From the NCBI GenBank assembly GCA_001600495.1, contig BCKE01000004.1, forward strand, positions 316,631 through 380,630: 64,000 nucleotides of DNA, in the 5' to 3' direction. This stretch comes from Pilasporangium apinafurcum (Eukaryota; Oomycota; Peronosporomycetes; Pythiales; Pythiaceae). Each line of letters opens with the position of its first letter. The first letter of the stretch is position 1. This document shows positions 47,996-58,745 of the stretch, in pieces. Both the position numbers and the translations under genes were made by a program. Below the pieces are notes generated by a model, which saw nothing but the letters and a program-made list of their open reading frames with translations, made no database searches and had not been told where the DNA came from.

Positions 47996-48732
47996 CTTCC
48001 TTGGTCCGACTGGCTGCTTCTTCCTTTCGCTTCTGCTCAACTCAACTGCAAAGCTGAATTTTGCGATGGCGTGGTTTTCTGTAGCTGCCCGTGGGAAATT
48101 TTGTGCTGCGTCTACAGTGTTACCCCGAGGTTTTTTATTCATACAATAAAAAACCTCGACATTGCGCAAACGTGAAATTCTGATGTGGTGTTTGACGGTG
48201 GATCTGATTATTCCTGTGGCATCAGCTCAGCACAACGCGGAAGTTTCTGCCGATTGGTACAAGGTGATCTCCATATCTTCGCTCTTTTCTCCTCTTATAA
48301 TATTGCTACCTTTGCTGCATACAGACTTTTAAATCAATCATATTATAAACTAAATATTGAACAACATATAACTATCTTACAGGAATATCATTCCGGTGCT
48401 CTTGTTGCTCTTGATACTCATATGGTTCTTTCTCGGTTCCTGCATCTTGCTTACAAAAAAGATCGATTAAATTTTACCGAGTTGAGTTGACCGCAGGCCG
48501 TAGATATATGTCTTCCTCTGCATGTTCTCGTTTAAACTGTACTGGGCTTTGCTTGCTTCGGGCTTGCAAATCAATCTGTAAGCACGCAGTTGACGCGGTC
48601 ATTACGCTTGTCTTTATACACTAACACTCAATTTCATTACACTCCTTTGGGTCTATGAAGATACTTGGCAGCTATCATGTTTTTTGTAGGACTAGACACC
48701 ATTGTTTCTATACAAAGAGTGGATTGGCCAAA
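47996..48732. other. Spacer with hairpin
   Basis: 737 bp between divergent genes. It holds the hairpin at 48126-48158 and an open frame (48185-48490 plus) with no family likeness and no ATG at its start. No gene could be supported. Confidence 0.4.
48126..48158. repeat. Perfect 14-bp inverted repeat, 5-nt loop
   Basis: Arms CGAGGTTTTTTATT and AATAAAAAACCTCG flank CATAC. It lies about 130 bp upstream of the ABM copy 2 ATG. It could be a 5' UTR hairpin, or the trace of a small inverted-repeat element. Confidence 0.75.
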
Positions 48733-50693
48733 ATGTCTACGCCTTATCCTGCCCCTCCTAAGCTATTCCAATCGATTGACACGGGGCTTTTCAAGATCCA
48801 ACAGCCTCGTCCATCTACGTGGGTAGGCAAACATGCAGGCTCAAACCAAATCTACCAACCACGAGGAATACATATCAGAGCACCTACGCATGCAAAAGCA
48901 TTCTATCGCTGTTGGTCGCTTAGGACGTCTCTACAACGCGCTGGATACTAACTCGTAAAGTTGCACTGAAGAGTGGCGTGCTCTTTTCATTAATCTGGGA
49001 AGTGCTAACGCGCAAAACCTCACAATTTGGTCGATAGCGGACGGTTACTCACGGTGGAGAGCATCGATGTCACCCAGGACGAATGCAAAGATGCTAATCT
49101 GGTCGTGAAGAATATTTTAGAAGCCGAACTGCAACAACTCCACATGAGTCACCGTCACCCCAATCTCTTCTACTACGATTCAATCCACTGCATGCAAAAT
49201 CGAATCTTGTTGTGCTCTAACACAGCGACGACATGCGTTCTATCCAAGTAAGACAGATCAAACCAATGGGTAAAGTTGTTTAAAGTGTTAGAGTGACATC
49301 GTTCATGTTATCGTAGCGTTCTGAAGAATTTTGGTAGTCTCCATGGCATGGTCGTGCGGCAATATATCCAGGCCATCGTGAAAGCTATTCAAGCACTACA
49401 TAAGGTAATATGTTTTCTCTACTCGTGAGGCCTGCTGCTGAGTGAAAAAAATAATTGAGTATTAATTGTACCAACGTAGTCTGGAAACTACTACGGCGGG
49501 GTAAAGTGTTTTTGACCTGTACACGTACACATCCAAGACAATGAGTAATTCACACGATACTGCTGTGCGTTCGTAGCTGTCGTTATCGTCAATATTTGTC
49601 TATGAAAGTCGAACTGTGAATTTGGCGGCATGGTTTCCTTCTGTTCATTCTATCCAATTACTTCAAACCCATGGGTACGTCAACGCCCATAATGTGTTGT
49701 CTTATGTGAATTCATGCGCTGAGTACTCTTGGTTTCGCCATTTTTTTGCAAAGGGTGCTGACAGATTTACAGTTTGGGCGAGCTGCGATGCAACGGCAAA
49801 CGGTAGGCCAAGAGACTGCACAGGATATTCGCAGTATAGGCTACGTCATGATTGAGATGCTCACAGGCACCCGAGTGCGAGGTCATCTAGTTGACAAGCA
49901 TCACTTGCTCAGGATACTTGCTCCAGATTCAATGGAACAACATTTTCTTCGTGCTCTTCTCAGTGCTAAATGCTTAGATGACGTCATCGACCACCAATAT
50001 CTTCGTGGCAATCCTCATCCAACTGGAGGCATTGTGCTACAAGGATCCCAATCGTTGATCGAGCAGCGACGGATCATCGAAACTCTGACAGAGCAAGAGC
50101 TGCATAAATGCCAGGAGTTGCAGCGACAGCACACGCTCGAGATTCGTGCGTGGTTTGCACAGTTTGAAAAGCGATATCGTCGAAAACCAAACATGACAGA
50201 GCGACCGACTAGTGTTGTCCGTCTGCATGGACGATTGCAAATGTTATCTGAACGTATAGTGATGCTGGAGACGCGTCTTCAAACAGTTCACAAAAGCTTT
50301 TATCGGAGCAAAAGTGAGACTAAGGGAGAAGATCTGATTCTAGTCCACACACATGAAATGCTAGCGATTCCTTCAGACGTCATCCCTCCAGACGAATATA
50401 AACGGCAGGATAAAAAGCTACAAACTATCGACGTCAATATTGAACCTGTGAGTCCACGAGACATTGATGAACGAAGGAGATCTCCTGCCCAAAAGGCATT
50501 CCTCAAACGTCTTAGTGTGTCATCCCAAGCGAAGACGGGTAGCCAATCATTAATAGATAATGCGGAAGAAGGCCTACATACGCACAAAAGCGCTCATAGT
50601 CGTGATACTGGTAATCAGCTCATGCATCAGCGAAAAGAATTATTACACGTTATCGATGATCTAGAAGCACGTAATATAGCATCAAAGGAATGA
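48733..50693 (+). CDS. STE/MEKK-like pseudokinase
   Basis: Six modelled exons: 48733-48822, 48899-48954, 49038-49247, 49317-49404, 49577-49674 and 49754-50693; 493 aa, in frame throughout. N-lobe: HSIAVGRLGRLYNALDTNSG in place of IGxGxFGxVYxAxDxxTG. The ATP lysine (VAIK) is Glu in LLTVESID. The helix region VVRQYIQAIVKAIQALHK is well kept, but the HRD and DFG motifs are not recognisable (LHKLSLSS, NLAAWF). The C-lobe QDIRSIGYVMIEMLTGTR is clear. About 250 basic, helical residues follow. It is most probably a catalytically dead scaffold or regulator. The fifth exon is the least certain. Confidence 0.65.
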
Positions 50694-50739
50694 TAGTGCA
50701 GACAAGAATGCTTATCCATGTTGGCGCTTCGGCGGCTCT

Positions 50740-52828
50740 CTAGTGAGGGATATAACAATTCCCGAATATGTCGGGATCTTCTCGCGCGATATCCCACACC
50801 CACGGTTCATCGCGCTTGGGATTGTACGTCTGGAGTGGGAATTGATACGGAAGTGGTAATAGCATAGAGTTCGACTGATGGTCCTTCACATTGTGACTAA
50901 CTTTTGTCTCCATCTTGCTCCCAATCACAGCGATTTCTTTCAGTGACGATGCTTTGGTATCCCAATTGGGTAAGTCTCCAGGAAGGAAAATAACACCGAG
51001 CTCATACGATCGGATCATGAACTGCGATCGGTTCTTTTGATATGATCCCCAAGCGGCTTTACTCAAGTTAGAGCTTGTTAAGATGGCCCAGTCGAGCGCT
51101 CCAGCGCGTTCTTCGCCTGGATCGAATCGTGCATAGGTCTTAATATGAGGCATAGCATTTTTGCGATGAAGTACATCAGATGGCATCCATTTCCGAAGGT
51201 ACTTGTGAAGAAATGGCTTCATATTCTTCAATGGGCATGGTACAGCGCGGCCTGCATTCCACCCTTCGATTGAATTGCGCTACATGAATGTATATATGAG
51301 GCTTTCTATAATTACCTTACATAAATCGCGAAAGTAGTATATTTCAAAAACTTACCACATCTTCGACGGATGGCCAAATAATATGAAAGGATTGCACAGG
51401 TAGGGAAGTTGCACCTGGTACGACTTTTTTTCCAGGCAACAAACTTTGGCAGAATTCCCCAAATAGCCATTTCTCATCCAGCGATCCCATGCTCGAGAAC
51501 TAACACGATAGTAAGGATAAGTTACCAACAATAAAGTCTAGTGGTATAGACACGTCGTGACTATGTCGTACCTGGCAAATTAATGGATGATCTGTTTCCG
51601 GGACTTTAAGTACCTTCAGCAGTCTATTCAACATGTACAAATCACATACGTTCGTTGGTGACAGAAATAGTTATTCAGATTGTATCAGGAATCATGATAC
51701 TCACTTTCGCACGCGCAAATGCCCATATTTCTCCATATCTACTCAAGATTCAGAGCAAAACAGCAGTTATTACGGAGCAATAACTACACTGGTGTTCGAA
51801 TATATCGCACCTTTTCCTTTGTGAACACCAGGCACGGATGGAATCAGTGCCACTCGAGCCGATGAAAAGTCAAATCGGCGTAGTTCTTTGCAAAACGTTG
51901 CCACTTTTTTGCCTAATCTTGATAAATAATCGATCAAATCTGTCTCGAACCACTGAATTAATGTTGATTTTGCATCGCTCTTTTCATCGCCGCTACCACC
52001 ATCTTCACTGCTTCGAGCTTTGAGGTGAAAATCTTGATGCCACACCCCTTGGGTCTTGTTATTCCAATCGATTGGGATGAAATTAGCAGTAAAGATAGCC
52101 ACTCGGACTTTAGTAGGGTATATCACAACCTGTTATGCACATGCACTTGGCTTTAGCGTATTCACGTGGGCCAATACCATCAAAACTTTAAAGTGAAAGC
52201 ACACCATCATCTTTGTGTGGTGCGTGCCGTATGGAATGGGTAGCGATGGTGTCACCAGCGTCACATTTGTGTAGTTGCGGCATTCTTGCGCTATCCTACA
52301 TTAGATTAATAGCATCATTGACACCCCTTAAAGTTAACGAGCGATGTAATAGTAGGCGTAGTGTTGGATGTAGAGATTACTCACGCATGCTGGTCGCGTT
52401 CGCCATGTACCAGAACTATCGGTACATCTTGCAACCGCGGACACTCACCAAAGAGCCACGGTATGTCAAACACGTAGCTGGTAAGTAAGCAGCTCGTAAA
52501 CTCGCCTTCTAACAGATCTTGAATCCCAATGGCATACTCTAAGCAAGGAAAGCAACTGTGTTTACATGATATCACTTCATTTGCTACAAACAGAGCATGC
52601 ATTGTGATTGCATATTAAGTTACGATTATGCGCTGCAGGGGCGTTCTTTAATCGCGTCAGGTGGAATCCCATACTATCACCACGCACGGTAAGCTGCTCA
52701 TCATCACTGTTCCCAGTAAGATCTACAACAGTATTCGCTGTCCGAAGCCGCCTTGGAGGTCGTTTCTCCTCTTCTACATCTCCATCTGCGTGTGGACGTT
52801 TGGATGCATTTCCACCAGCATCAGCCAT
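50740..52828 (-). CDS. TDP1: Tyrosyl-DNA phosphodiesterase 1
   Basis: Eight exons: 52624-52828, 52385-52538, 52205-52295, 51811-52129, 51705-51738, 51572-51623, 51356-51499 and 50740-51279; 512 aa. Both HKD half-sites are present: YGTHHTKMM (about residues 143-150) and PHIKTYARF (His378, Lys380), the latter with TSSNLSKAAWG. FTANFIPIDW and the KTQGVW segment match the core. The N-terminus has a SUMO-interaction-like VVDLT followed by acids. TDP1 removes stalled topoisomerase I and other 3' adducts from DNA ends. The gene is split by seven introns, the most in this window after the LRR gene, and converges with the pseudokinase 46 bp away. Confidence 0.92.
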
Positions 52829-52970
52829 TGTGTCAAGTTCAATTCAATTTCTTAGTTGCAATAAACACACTATTTGGTTGGTATCACGCCAAGAAAAAAT
52901 AGTGTATATTCCGTATCCATTGAGTTCAACAAAGTCAAATCTCTAAATGGAATTCATAAGAGTGCGTACG

Positions 52971-54057
52971 TTAATGGTCGAAGTATTCGATAACTTTGTC
53001 GATCGACAAAGTTGACGCGTCCTCTTCCCCTTCTTGCACGAACGCAATGGCGTTGAGCGTCTCATTCTCGCTGAAGATCAACGGTTCATTCAACATCGCG
53101 CGCTTAAGGTATGCGGCACTCACTCGACCAGTACCTTCGTCATGGCCCTCGACCAGCGATCGAATCATATTGACTTGCAATTGTGCGCGACGAAGTGGTA
53201 CTTCACCCTCAGGGAAAGAATGCAATCGATAGATCGAACGATACTTGCGCACGTACGCCTGGAAATCCACATCCAGCTCCTTCAGTTCGCCCGTATGGAT
53301 ATTGTAGACCACACCATGGATCCGAGGGAAGCCGTACTTCACTTGATGTCGCTGCACGAGCCCAATCTTGAAGACGTTGATGCACTGTTCAATAGTATTT
53401 AGCTCAATCATGCGATTGAGGCTCTCTTCGCTGTCATCAATTTTTTGAATTTCATCAAAGTGCAATCGACAGACTGATCAAAGTAACAGATATAACGCAG
53501 TTACATGAGTATGAGTTATTGTATCTTAGAAACATCTTAGAATCCATACACTTACCGTCACGAATGTTGCGGAGCCAGTTATCCAATAGCCCCATGTGCT
53601 TGTTGTCCATAGCTGCACGCACACCACCACAGCCATAATGGCCACAGATGATGATATCCTTGACCTTTAAGTGCTCCACGGCATATTGAACAACCGCGAG
53701 ACTGTTGACATCGTTCGCTACGACCATATTCGCAACATTTCGATGCACAAACATCTCACCCGGCGCGAGCCCCGTGATCTCTTCAGCAGGGACACGCGAG
53801 TCCGAGCAGCCAATCCACAAATACTGCGGATGCTGGCCTTGGGAAGTCTTGTCGAAGTAGTCGGGATCCAGCAGCTTCTTGCCTTCGCGCCACTTCTTGT
53901 TATTATCAAACAATCGCTGCAGCGAATGCGGACGTTCCTTCGACGTGCTCATCAGTCGATCAGCAGTAGCGACAATACCAGGACGAAGGCTGAACGCGCC
54001 ATTTCCGGCAAGCGGGCGAAGTAGCAGCGAAGACGTGGAGACAGCACGGTGCCACAT
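52971..54057 (-). CDS. Beta-carbonic anhydrase, probably mitochondrial
   Basis: Exons 53556-54057 and 52971-53473; 334 aa from the ATG at 54057. An Arg/Ser/Leu-rich N-terminus ([15 protein letters not shown]) fits a mitochondrial presequence. Zinc ligands and catalytic dyad are intact: CSDSR (Cys84, Asp86, Arg88) and HYGCGG (His140, Cys143). It interconverts CO2 and bicarbonate. After the normal end (about residue 250) there are some 85 extra residues, acidic and helical, ending in [10 protein letters not shown], with no family likeness. The promoter faces that of TAF12. Confidence 0.93.
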
Positions 54058-54484
54058 TGTGCTATTAAATGGTGGTGGGGAGCGTGAGTAGATGGGAGCA
54101 AATCTGCAAGTGGTGGGCAATGGGTAGCACCAGCTGGGAGTTTGCTGCTGTAAGATTTTGAGGGTGGGGAGGATGATTCAGATACGCAAGAGCGTCATCC
54201 ACAAAAATTCCTTATTTTATCGAATGAAAACGCTTTTATCTTTTGATAAATTCGTATTTTATCCAATCAAAACAATTTGCATTTGCGCAACTGCAAAACA
54301 GCGACGTCATCGCCAGAGAGTGTCATCGTCAAGAATTTTTTAACAGTTACAAAATCAGGCCAATGAAGTTTTTTGTGCTATCTAACCTGCTTACTCAATT
54401 ATATTATAACTGATATGATGCAGCATACTTTTCAGTTAATTGTTTTGTAGAGTTGCAACACCAAAGTCAAATTGTCGGTCCAAT
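54058..54484. promoter_or_regulatory. Divergent promoter region
   Basis: 427 bp between the divergent carbonic anhydrase and TAF12 genes, AT-rich from about 54200 on. No specific element could be assigned. Confidence 0.4.
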
Positions 54485-55150
54485 ATGCCAGCGGACAGCT
54501 CCACCAAGAAACAGCGCCCCGCCCCTGGGTCAATGTACTTCCCTCCGACTACAACAGCTACGATCGCTTCTCCTACCGCTGCGAGTGCGAATGGATCCAG
54601 TCCGCGTAAAACTTCTCCTTACAATTCGTTCGCGAACGCCGCCACCATGACTAAGGCGCTCACTCCAAACAAACCACTCGGCGATCTCTTGCGATCAATT
54701 GAACCACGCTATGCCTTCCATCCTGGTGTAGAGGAATTGCTGCTGGATATGGCGACAGATTTTGTGACCGACGTCACCGAGTTTTCGGGTAGACTCGCGA
54801 AACATCGTCGTTCGACCGTATTGGAGGCAAAAGATTTACAGTTTTCCTTGGCCAAAAACTATGGTATTTCTTTGGCGGGGGTGAACCTGAATATCCGACC
54901 AGGAACAGCTTCTGCTAACGTGGGTGCGCTGACTGCAGCAGGAGGTGACGTATTGAACCCATTGGGACAAGACTTACTTGTACGCGCACGACCGTCAAAG
55001 AATTCGTTGCATATGCATCGAATGGCGCTGAAACGAAAAACATTACAGAAGACCAAAGCGAAATTGAAGAGCGCGAGACCAGTCAAGATATCGGACGGAA
55101 CACCCCGGAAGCTGATACGGAAGAATAGCACATCTATGGACGCAAAGTAA
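54485..55150 (+). CDS. TAF12: TFIID subunit TAF12
   Basis: 221 aa from the ATG at 54485. After a Ser/Thr/Ala-rich N-terminus, residues about 75-145 form a histone fold: PLGDLLRSIEPRYAFHPGVE, then the long FVTDVTEFSGRLAKHR helix and VLEAKDLQFSLAKNYGIS. This order is typical of TAF12, the H2B-like partner of TAF4 in TFIID and of ADA1 in SAGA. The C-terminal 75 residues are basic (KRKTLQKTKAKLK). Single exon. Confidence 0.9.
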   Translation: MPADSSTKKQRPAPGSMYFPPTTTATIASPTAASANGSSPRKTSPYNSFANAATMTKALTPNKPLGDLLRSIEPRYAFHPGVEELLLDMATDFVTDVTEFSGRLAKHRRSTVLEAKDLQFSLAKNYGISLAGVNLNIRPGTASANVGALTAAGGDVLNPLGQDLLVRARPSKNSLHMHRMALKRKTLQKTKAKLKSARPVKISDGTPRKLIRKNSTSMDAK

Positions 55151-55644
55151 TGATACAGGAGGTACAACAGCACAAAGATAAAAAACGATCACTATCGATG
55201 GGTCAGAAGTTGAAACTGAATGATACTGGAGGCAGGAGCAACAGCACTGTACTAATTCCCCGCATATTTATATCTGCGAGTATTTAGTGCAGTGCTGTTG
55301 CTCCATATGGAATGCTCATGCCTCTTTTGAATCACCATTCATTACTATAAGGACTTATTCCATTTGTACTTGGAGTAATCAATAGGATCATTGTATTCGT
55401 AATATTACGACAAAATACTTCGTTATCTCTGATAACCACCTGTGAATTCATTTTCTTCCACTCGTATTCACTTTTGTATACACATGATCACCTCTAATGA
55501 ATCGAAAGGACACAAGATATAGTCCAAGAAGCCAATCGACATTGCACTCGTAACCTCAACATCGTACAGCAAATTTTCAATTCAATCACATAAACACACA
55601 CTTCATCTCCATCATTCTGTTATCTCATTTTCTCATTGACATAA
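55151..55644. other. TAF12 3' flank
   Basis: 494 bp between converging genes, probably the 3' UTRs of both. Apart from the hairpin at 55235-55304, nothing was recognised. Confidence 0.4.
55235..55304 (+). ncRNA. Hairpin with 21-bp stem, pre-miRNA-like
   Basis: Arm 1 (55235-55255) GGAGCAACAGCACTGTACTA+A and arm 2 (55284-55304) are complementary along all 21 positions, with a single G-U wobble when read on the plus strand (an A-C mismatch on the minus strand). The 28-nt loop holds a further CGCA/TGCG pairing. The 70-nt size and 21-nt arms resemble a microRNA precursor. It starts 85 bp after the TAF12 stop and so may be part of its 3' UTR. Pairing is seen directly; the RNA role is inference. 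Confidence 0.4.
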
Positions 55645-58485
55645 TCATACCAACTCCGTTAGACCAGTGACAACATCAGCATCAAACTCCAATCGCGGGG
55701 CCTTCGTCACGTGATGACCACCGCTTCCACTTTCCATATCACTTGCTGTAGTAGCGCTGCTGCGGCTACGTTTCTTATACTTGGTACCCTTCAGCGACAC
55801 AGCAGGAAGAATCGTACTGTCCTTATGCAGGTCTTCAGCCGCAGGAATCTCGATCCGCAGGTTGCGATTCACTTCGGCGTACGTTGCAGCTTTGTAGATC
55901 GAATCAAAGCCGTCCATAAGCGCCGCTTCACTCGCAAAATGCAACGATACTGCAATAAAATGGCGACAAGGAATGCCCACTTGGTACATTTGACCACATG
56001 TGCAGGTTCGTAGCGAGAGATCGACTCGGTGCGTCACTTTTGGCCGAGCACCAGTTCGCCATGTAAATGCCACCTGTTCATCACACAACCGAACGGTGTA
56101 GGCTTCGGATTCCTGCAGCTCCTGACGGTACATCGCATCAGCACCAGGCGTCAACAAAGGGTTTTCAGTTATCAACTTGGTAGCGAGCTGGTTTTTCTTA
56201 AAGATGAAATCCATCAAGAATGCCAGGAAAGTATAAATCAAATCAAAGGGCGCTTCGTCACTAAACTGTACATCGGATCCGGTGATAGCTTCTTCAGCAC
56301 TCGTACTCGACCACTTATACAAGCGAATAGAGCGATTGAGGTAGTACGCCCAGTTCTTCGGGTGAATAGAACGAATGAAAGCAGCAGCTGGGCCATTCAG
56401 ACTATCCAGTTGATTCAATACCTTCAAAAAGCCTTCTTCTGTTTCTTGGCTCTGCATGCCCCACACCAAATCTTCCAAACTGCCCAACGCAGGAATGTTC
56501 TTATCCCGTTCCATTTCCTCAATGAGGCTTCGAACACAAAACATAATCTTTGCATTACGTGCTTCACTCGCGAGTGCACGTAGCAGTCCATTTTGACTGT
56601 GACTACAAAACACAGGATATCCATCAAAGCGTGCACCACCGCTCTTTGCCATCGCCAAGAACCATTTCATATGTTCCATCTCGCTGTTAGGCATCAACGC
56701 AAACGCAATGACTTGGCTCTTAAGATTTCCGTCGCATCCGATCAGCAATGTTAAGCAACCATTGTAACTAACGTTGTCATAATTGATGACCTTGATTCCG
56801 AATACTTGCTGCATGCACAACAACGCAAGAGACGTAGCGTTAGGCATAAGGAATGCGCGAACAAAATGACCCTGGTCATCTTTCTCATAAGAAATCGTGG
56901 AACCAGGATTCTTCTTGGCAAACGAATCCAGTAAACTCGGAATAAATTTGTAACTCTCTGTGAGATCGTCGGTGGAAGTCGCCACCACAAGCCGCTGCGC
57001 CCGGTAAGCCATCCCACGAGGGATCTTAATCCCCGACTCGGAATTGAGCAAGAATGAATCTGTCAAGAGCTTCCCGGTAGATTTCGAGTGAGTGATCACT
57101 GCTTGTCGGAAGAAACGCATTTCAGCAAGCTGCCGCGCTGTGGGCTTAGCTACACCAGTGCAGTTATCTGAGTGCTTCAGATTCATAGCCGAGATCTTCC
57201 AGTTCTTGGATTTCCACCCTTTGACCAACTGCACAAACCAAAGGCAGTGCTCATCAGAACACACATACTTTTTGTTGCTTCCACCGTTATTTTTCTTGCA
57301 GAGTTTCGATCTTTTCCGCTGCACTACTAGCGCAAAATCACTAATGGCTTTGGTGGCTTCTTTTCCTGTGCTCCAGCGCATTTCATGGGTGAGCTGATAC
57401 TTGGAGACGTCGTCCACTAACAGCGATGACGACGGTGCTGAGTTATTTTGACCAAGCATAAGATGGTCATCCGCTGAACCACCGCCCATATTCCCGTTGT
57501 TCCCATGATGGGATGCACTGCTCATTCCTCCTCGCATCGTCGATGCAGCGACTGCTTTCCGCCGTGCGTTGAAGTTACATGTTTCTAGGCATTCTTTCGA
57601 GTGCAGTAAGTGCATTGAAAGCACCGTGTATTGGTCTGCAACAGTCTGAGACTCTTCCAGCACGATCATCCACTCACAGTTGGAGTTGCGATGGTTCTGA
57701 CAGACGACACGGCGCACTGTGATGCTCTTACCCTGGAAAATCATCTGTGTCGCCTTTTCTGCAACCGCACGGCGTCCCATTTGATGTGCCAACCCTCGGA
57801 TGGCGCCAATTGCTTCCTTCCAGCTCATAAAGACCATGTTCACGTGCACATGCGAGCCTAACGCGCCAACATTTCCTCCGGCGATTGCAGCCGTGGCATC
57901 CGGAATCTGCGGCAGTGCTATACCCGACGAGTGAGGATGGTGGTGATTACTATCTGATCCATCTCCTTGCCTCAATCGCTGGAAGGAAGTAGTAATAGAT
58001 GAAGACGAAGGAGTCGGCAATGATGCAGTGTGACTTGCTGCCAGCCGTTGTGTGGGTTCAGGACAATTTGTCTTGTGATGCGCAATATTCATGCTCGAGA
58101 TTTTCCACTTCTTTTCGCTCTTGATGTACGACAAGCGCACAAACCATTTGCACTCAGGTGCGTTTTCGCATTCTACCACGACTACATTGGGTGACGCACT
58201 TGATGTCGAGGATGTTGAGTAGAAATTTCCACCGGTAGATAGCGTCGTCACATGTGTGCTTCCATCGCCAGCACCGCTCGCTTCGTCTTCTCCGTCTACC
58301 TGACCGGATGAAAGCGAACCAGTTGTCGGTCCACCGTCGTGGTCTTCGGAGGAGATTCCGGTCACTGTGGCTTCTGGTTTCTGTTGGATACGTACGCGGC
58401 GCTGTTGTGTCTGCTCCGCAAAAGTTTCCACGACCGCGACTGCGTCAGCGATCGTCACATATCGTTCTTCCTTTCGTAACGCCAT
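55645..58485 (-). CDS. Domesticated MULE (Mutator-like) transposase with SWIM zinc finger
   Basis: 946 aa, single exon, ATG at 58485. Three N-terminal repeats of MuDR/WRKY-GCM1 type, each with CxxxxCxW(F/M) and a C-terminal H-x-C (for example CKWFVRLSYIKSEKKWKISS, CLWFVQLVKGWKSKNWK). A MULE transposase core follows (INYDNVSYNGCLTLLIGCDG, SEMEHMKWFLAM), then SWIM (CTCGQMYQVGIPCRHF). The second catalytic Asp seems lost: the usual SDxxxGLxxA reads CSHSQNGLLRA. An intact long frame without terminal repeats nearby suggests a domesticated DNA-binding protein, comparable to plant FAR1/FRS or MUSTANG genes. Confidence 0.75.
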   Translation of the reverse strand: MALRKEERYVTIADAVAVVETFAEQTQQRRVRIQQKPEATVTGISSEDHDGGPTTGSLSSGQVDGEDEASGAGDGSTHVTTLSTGGNFYSTSSTSSASPNVVVVECENAPECKWFVRLSYIKSEKKWKISSMNIAHHKTNCPEPTQRLAASHTASLPTPSSSSITTSFQRLRQGDGSDSNHHHPHSSGIALPQIPDATAAIAGGNVGALGSHVHVNMVFMSWKEAIGAIRGLAHQMGRRAVAEKATQMIFQGKSITVRRVVCQNHRNSNCEWMIVLEESQTVADQYTVLSMHLLHSKECLETCNFNARRKAVAASTMRGGMSSASHHGNNGNMGGGSADDHLMLGQNNSAPSSSLLVDDVSKYQLTHEMRWSTGKEATKAISDFALVVQRKRSKLCKKNNGGSNKKYVCSDEHCLWFVQLVKGWKSKNWKISAMNLKHSDNCTGVAKPTARQLAEMRFFRQAVITHSKSTGKLLTDSFLLNSESGIKIPRGMAYRAQRLVVATSTDDLTESYKFIPSLLDSFAKKNPGSTISYEKDDQGHFVRAFLMPNATSLALLCMQQVFGIKVINYDNVSYNGCLTLLIGCDGNLKSQVIAFALMPNSEMEHMKWFLAMAKSGGARFDGYPVFCSHSQNGLLRALASEARNAKIMFCVRSLIEEMERDKNIPALGSLEDLVWGMQSQETEEGFLKVLNQLDSLNGPAAAFIRSIHPKNWAYYLNRSIRLYKWSSTSAEEAITGSDVQFSDEAPFDLIYTFLAFLMDFIFKKNQLATKLITENPLLTPGADAMYRQELQESEAYTVRLCDEQVAFTWRTGARPKVTHRVDLSLRTCTCGQMYQVGIPCRHFIAVSLHFASEAALMDGFDSIYKAATYAEVNRNLRIEIPAAEDLHKDSTILPAVSLKGTKYKKRSRSSATTASDMESGSGGHHVTKAPRLEFDADVVTGLTELV

Positions 58486-58745
58486 TGTTCCTTCCGAGAC
58501 ACGCGCGCTCCACCGCGACGGCTTTTGTGAAAGGCACTCTCCACTTTTCAATGCGGGTTCCCCCTCTTTTTCTTCTCTCCTTCTCTCCGCCTGCTCTATT
58601 TTGAATTAATAAAAAAACCTCACGATGGGTCCAAGTTTTTTCAAAATAAGTGAAAAAAAAATGCCATTGCCACTAAAACGAGGTATAAAACCTTATAGTG
58701 ACATCGCTCCTGTTGCCAGAATGCGGTCACAGTTGGCATCAGTAG

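Noticed and set aside
48185-48490. 101-codon plus-strand frame
   Set aside because: Starts without ATG, no family motif, lies in an AT-rich spacer; likely chance.
49616-49855. Alternative reading of the pseudokinase middle part (HGYVNAHNVLS) as a catalytic loop
   Set aside because: It would need a 31-nt intron; the model with a GG|GTACGT donor and TTTGCAAAG acceptor is stronger.
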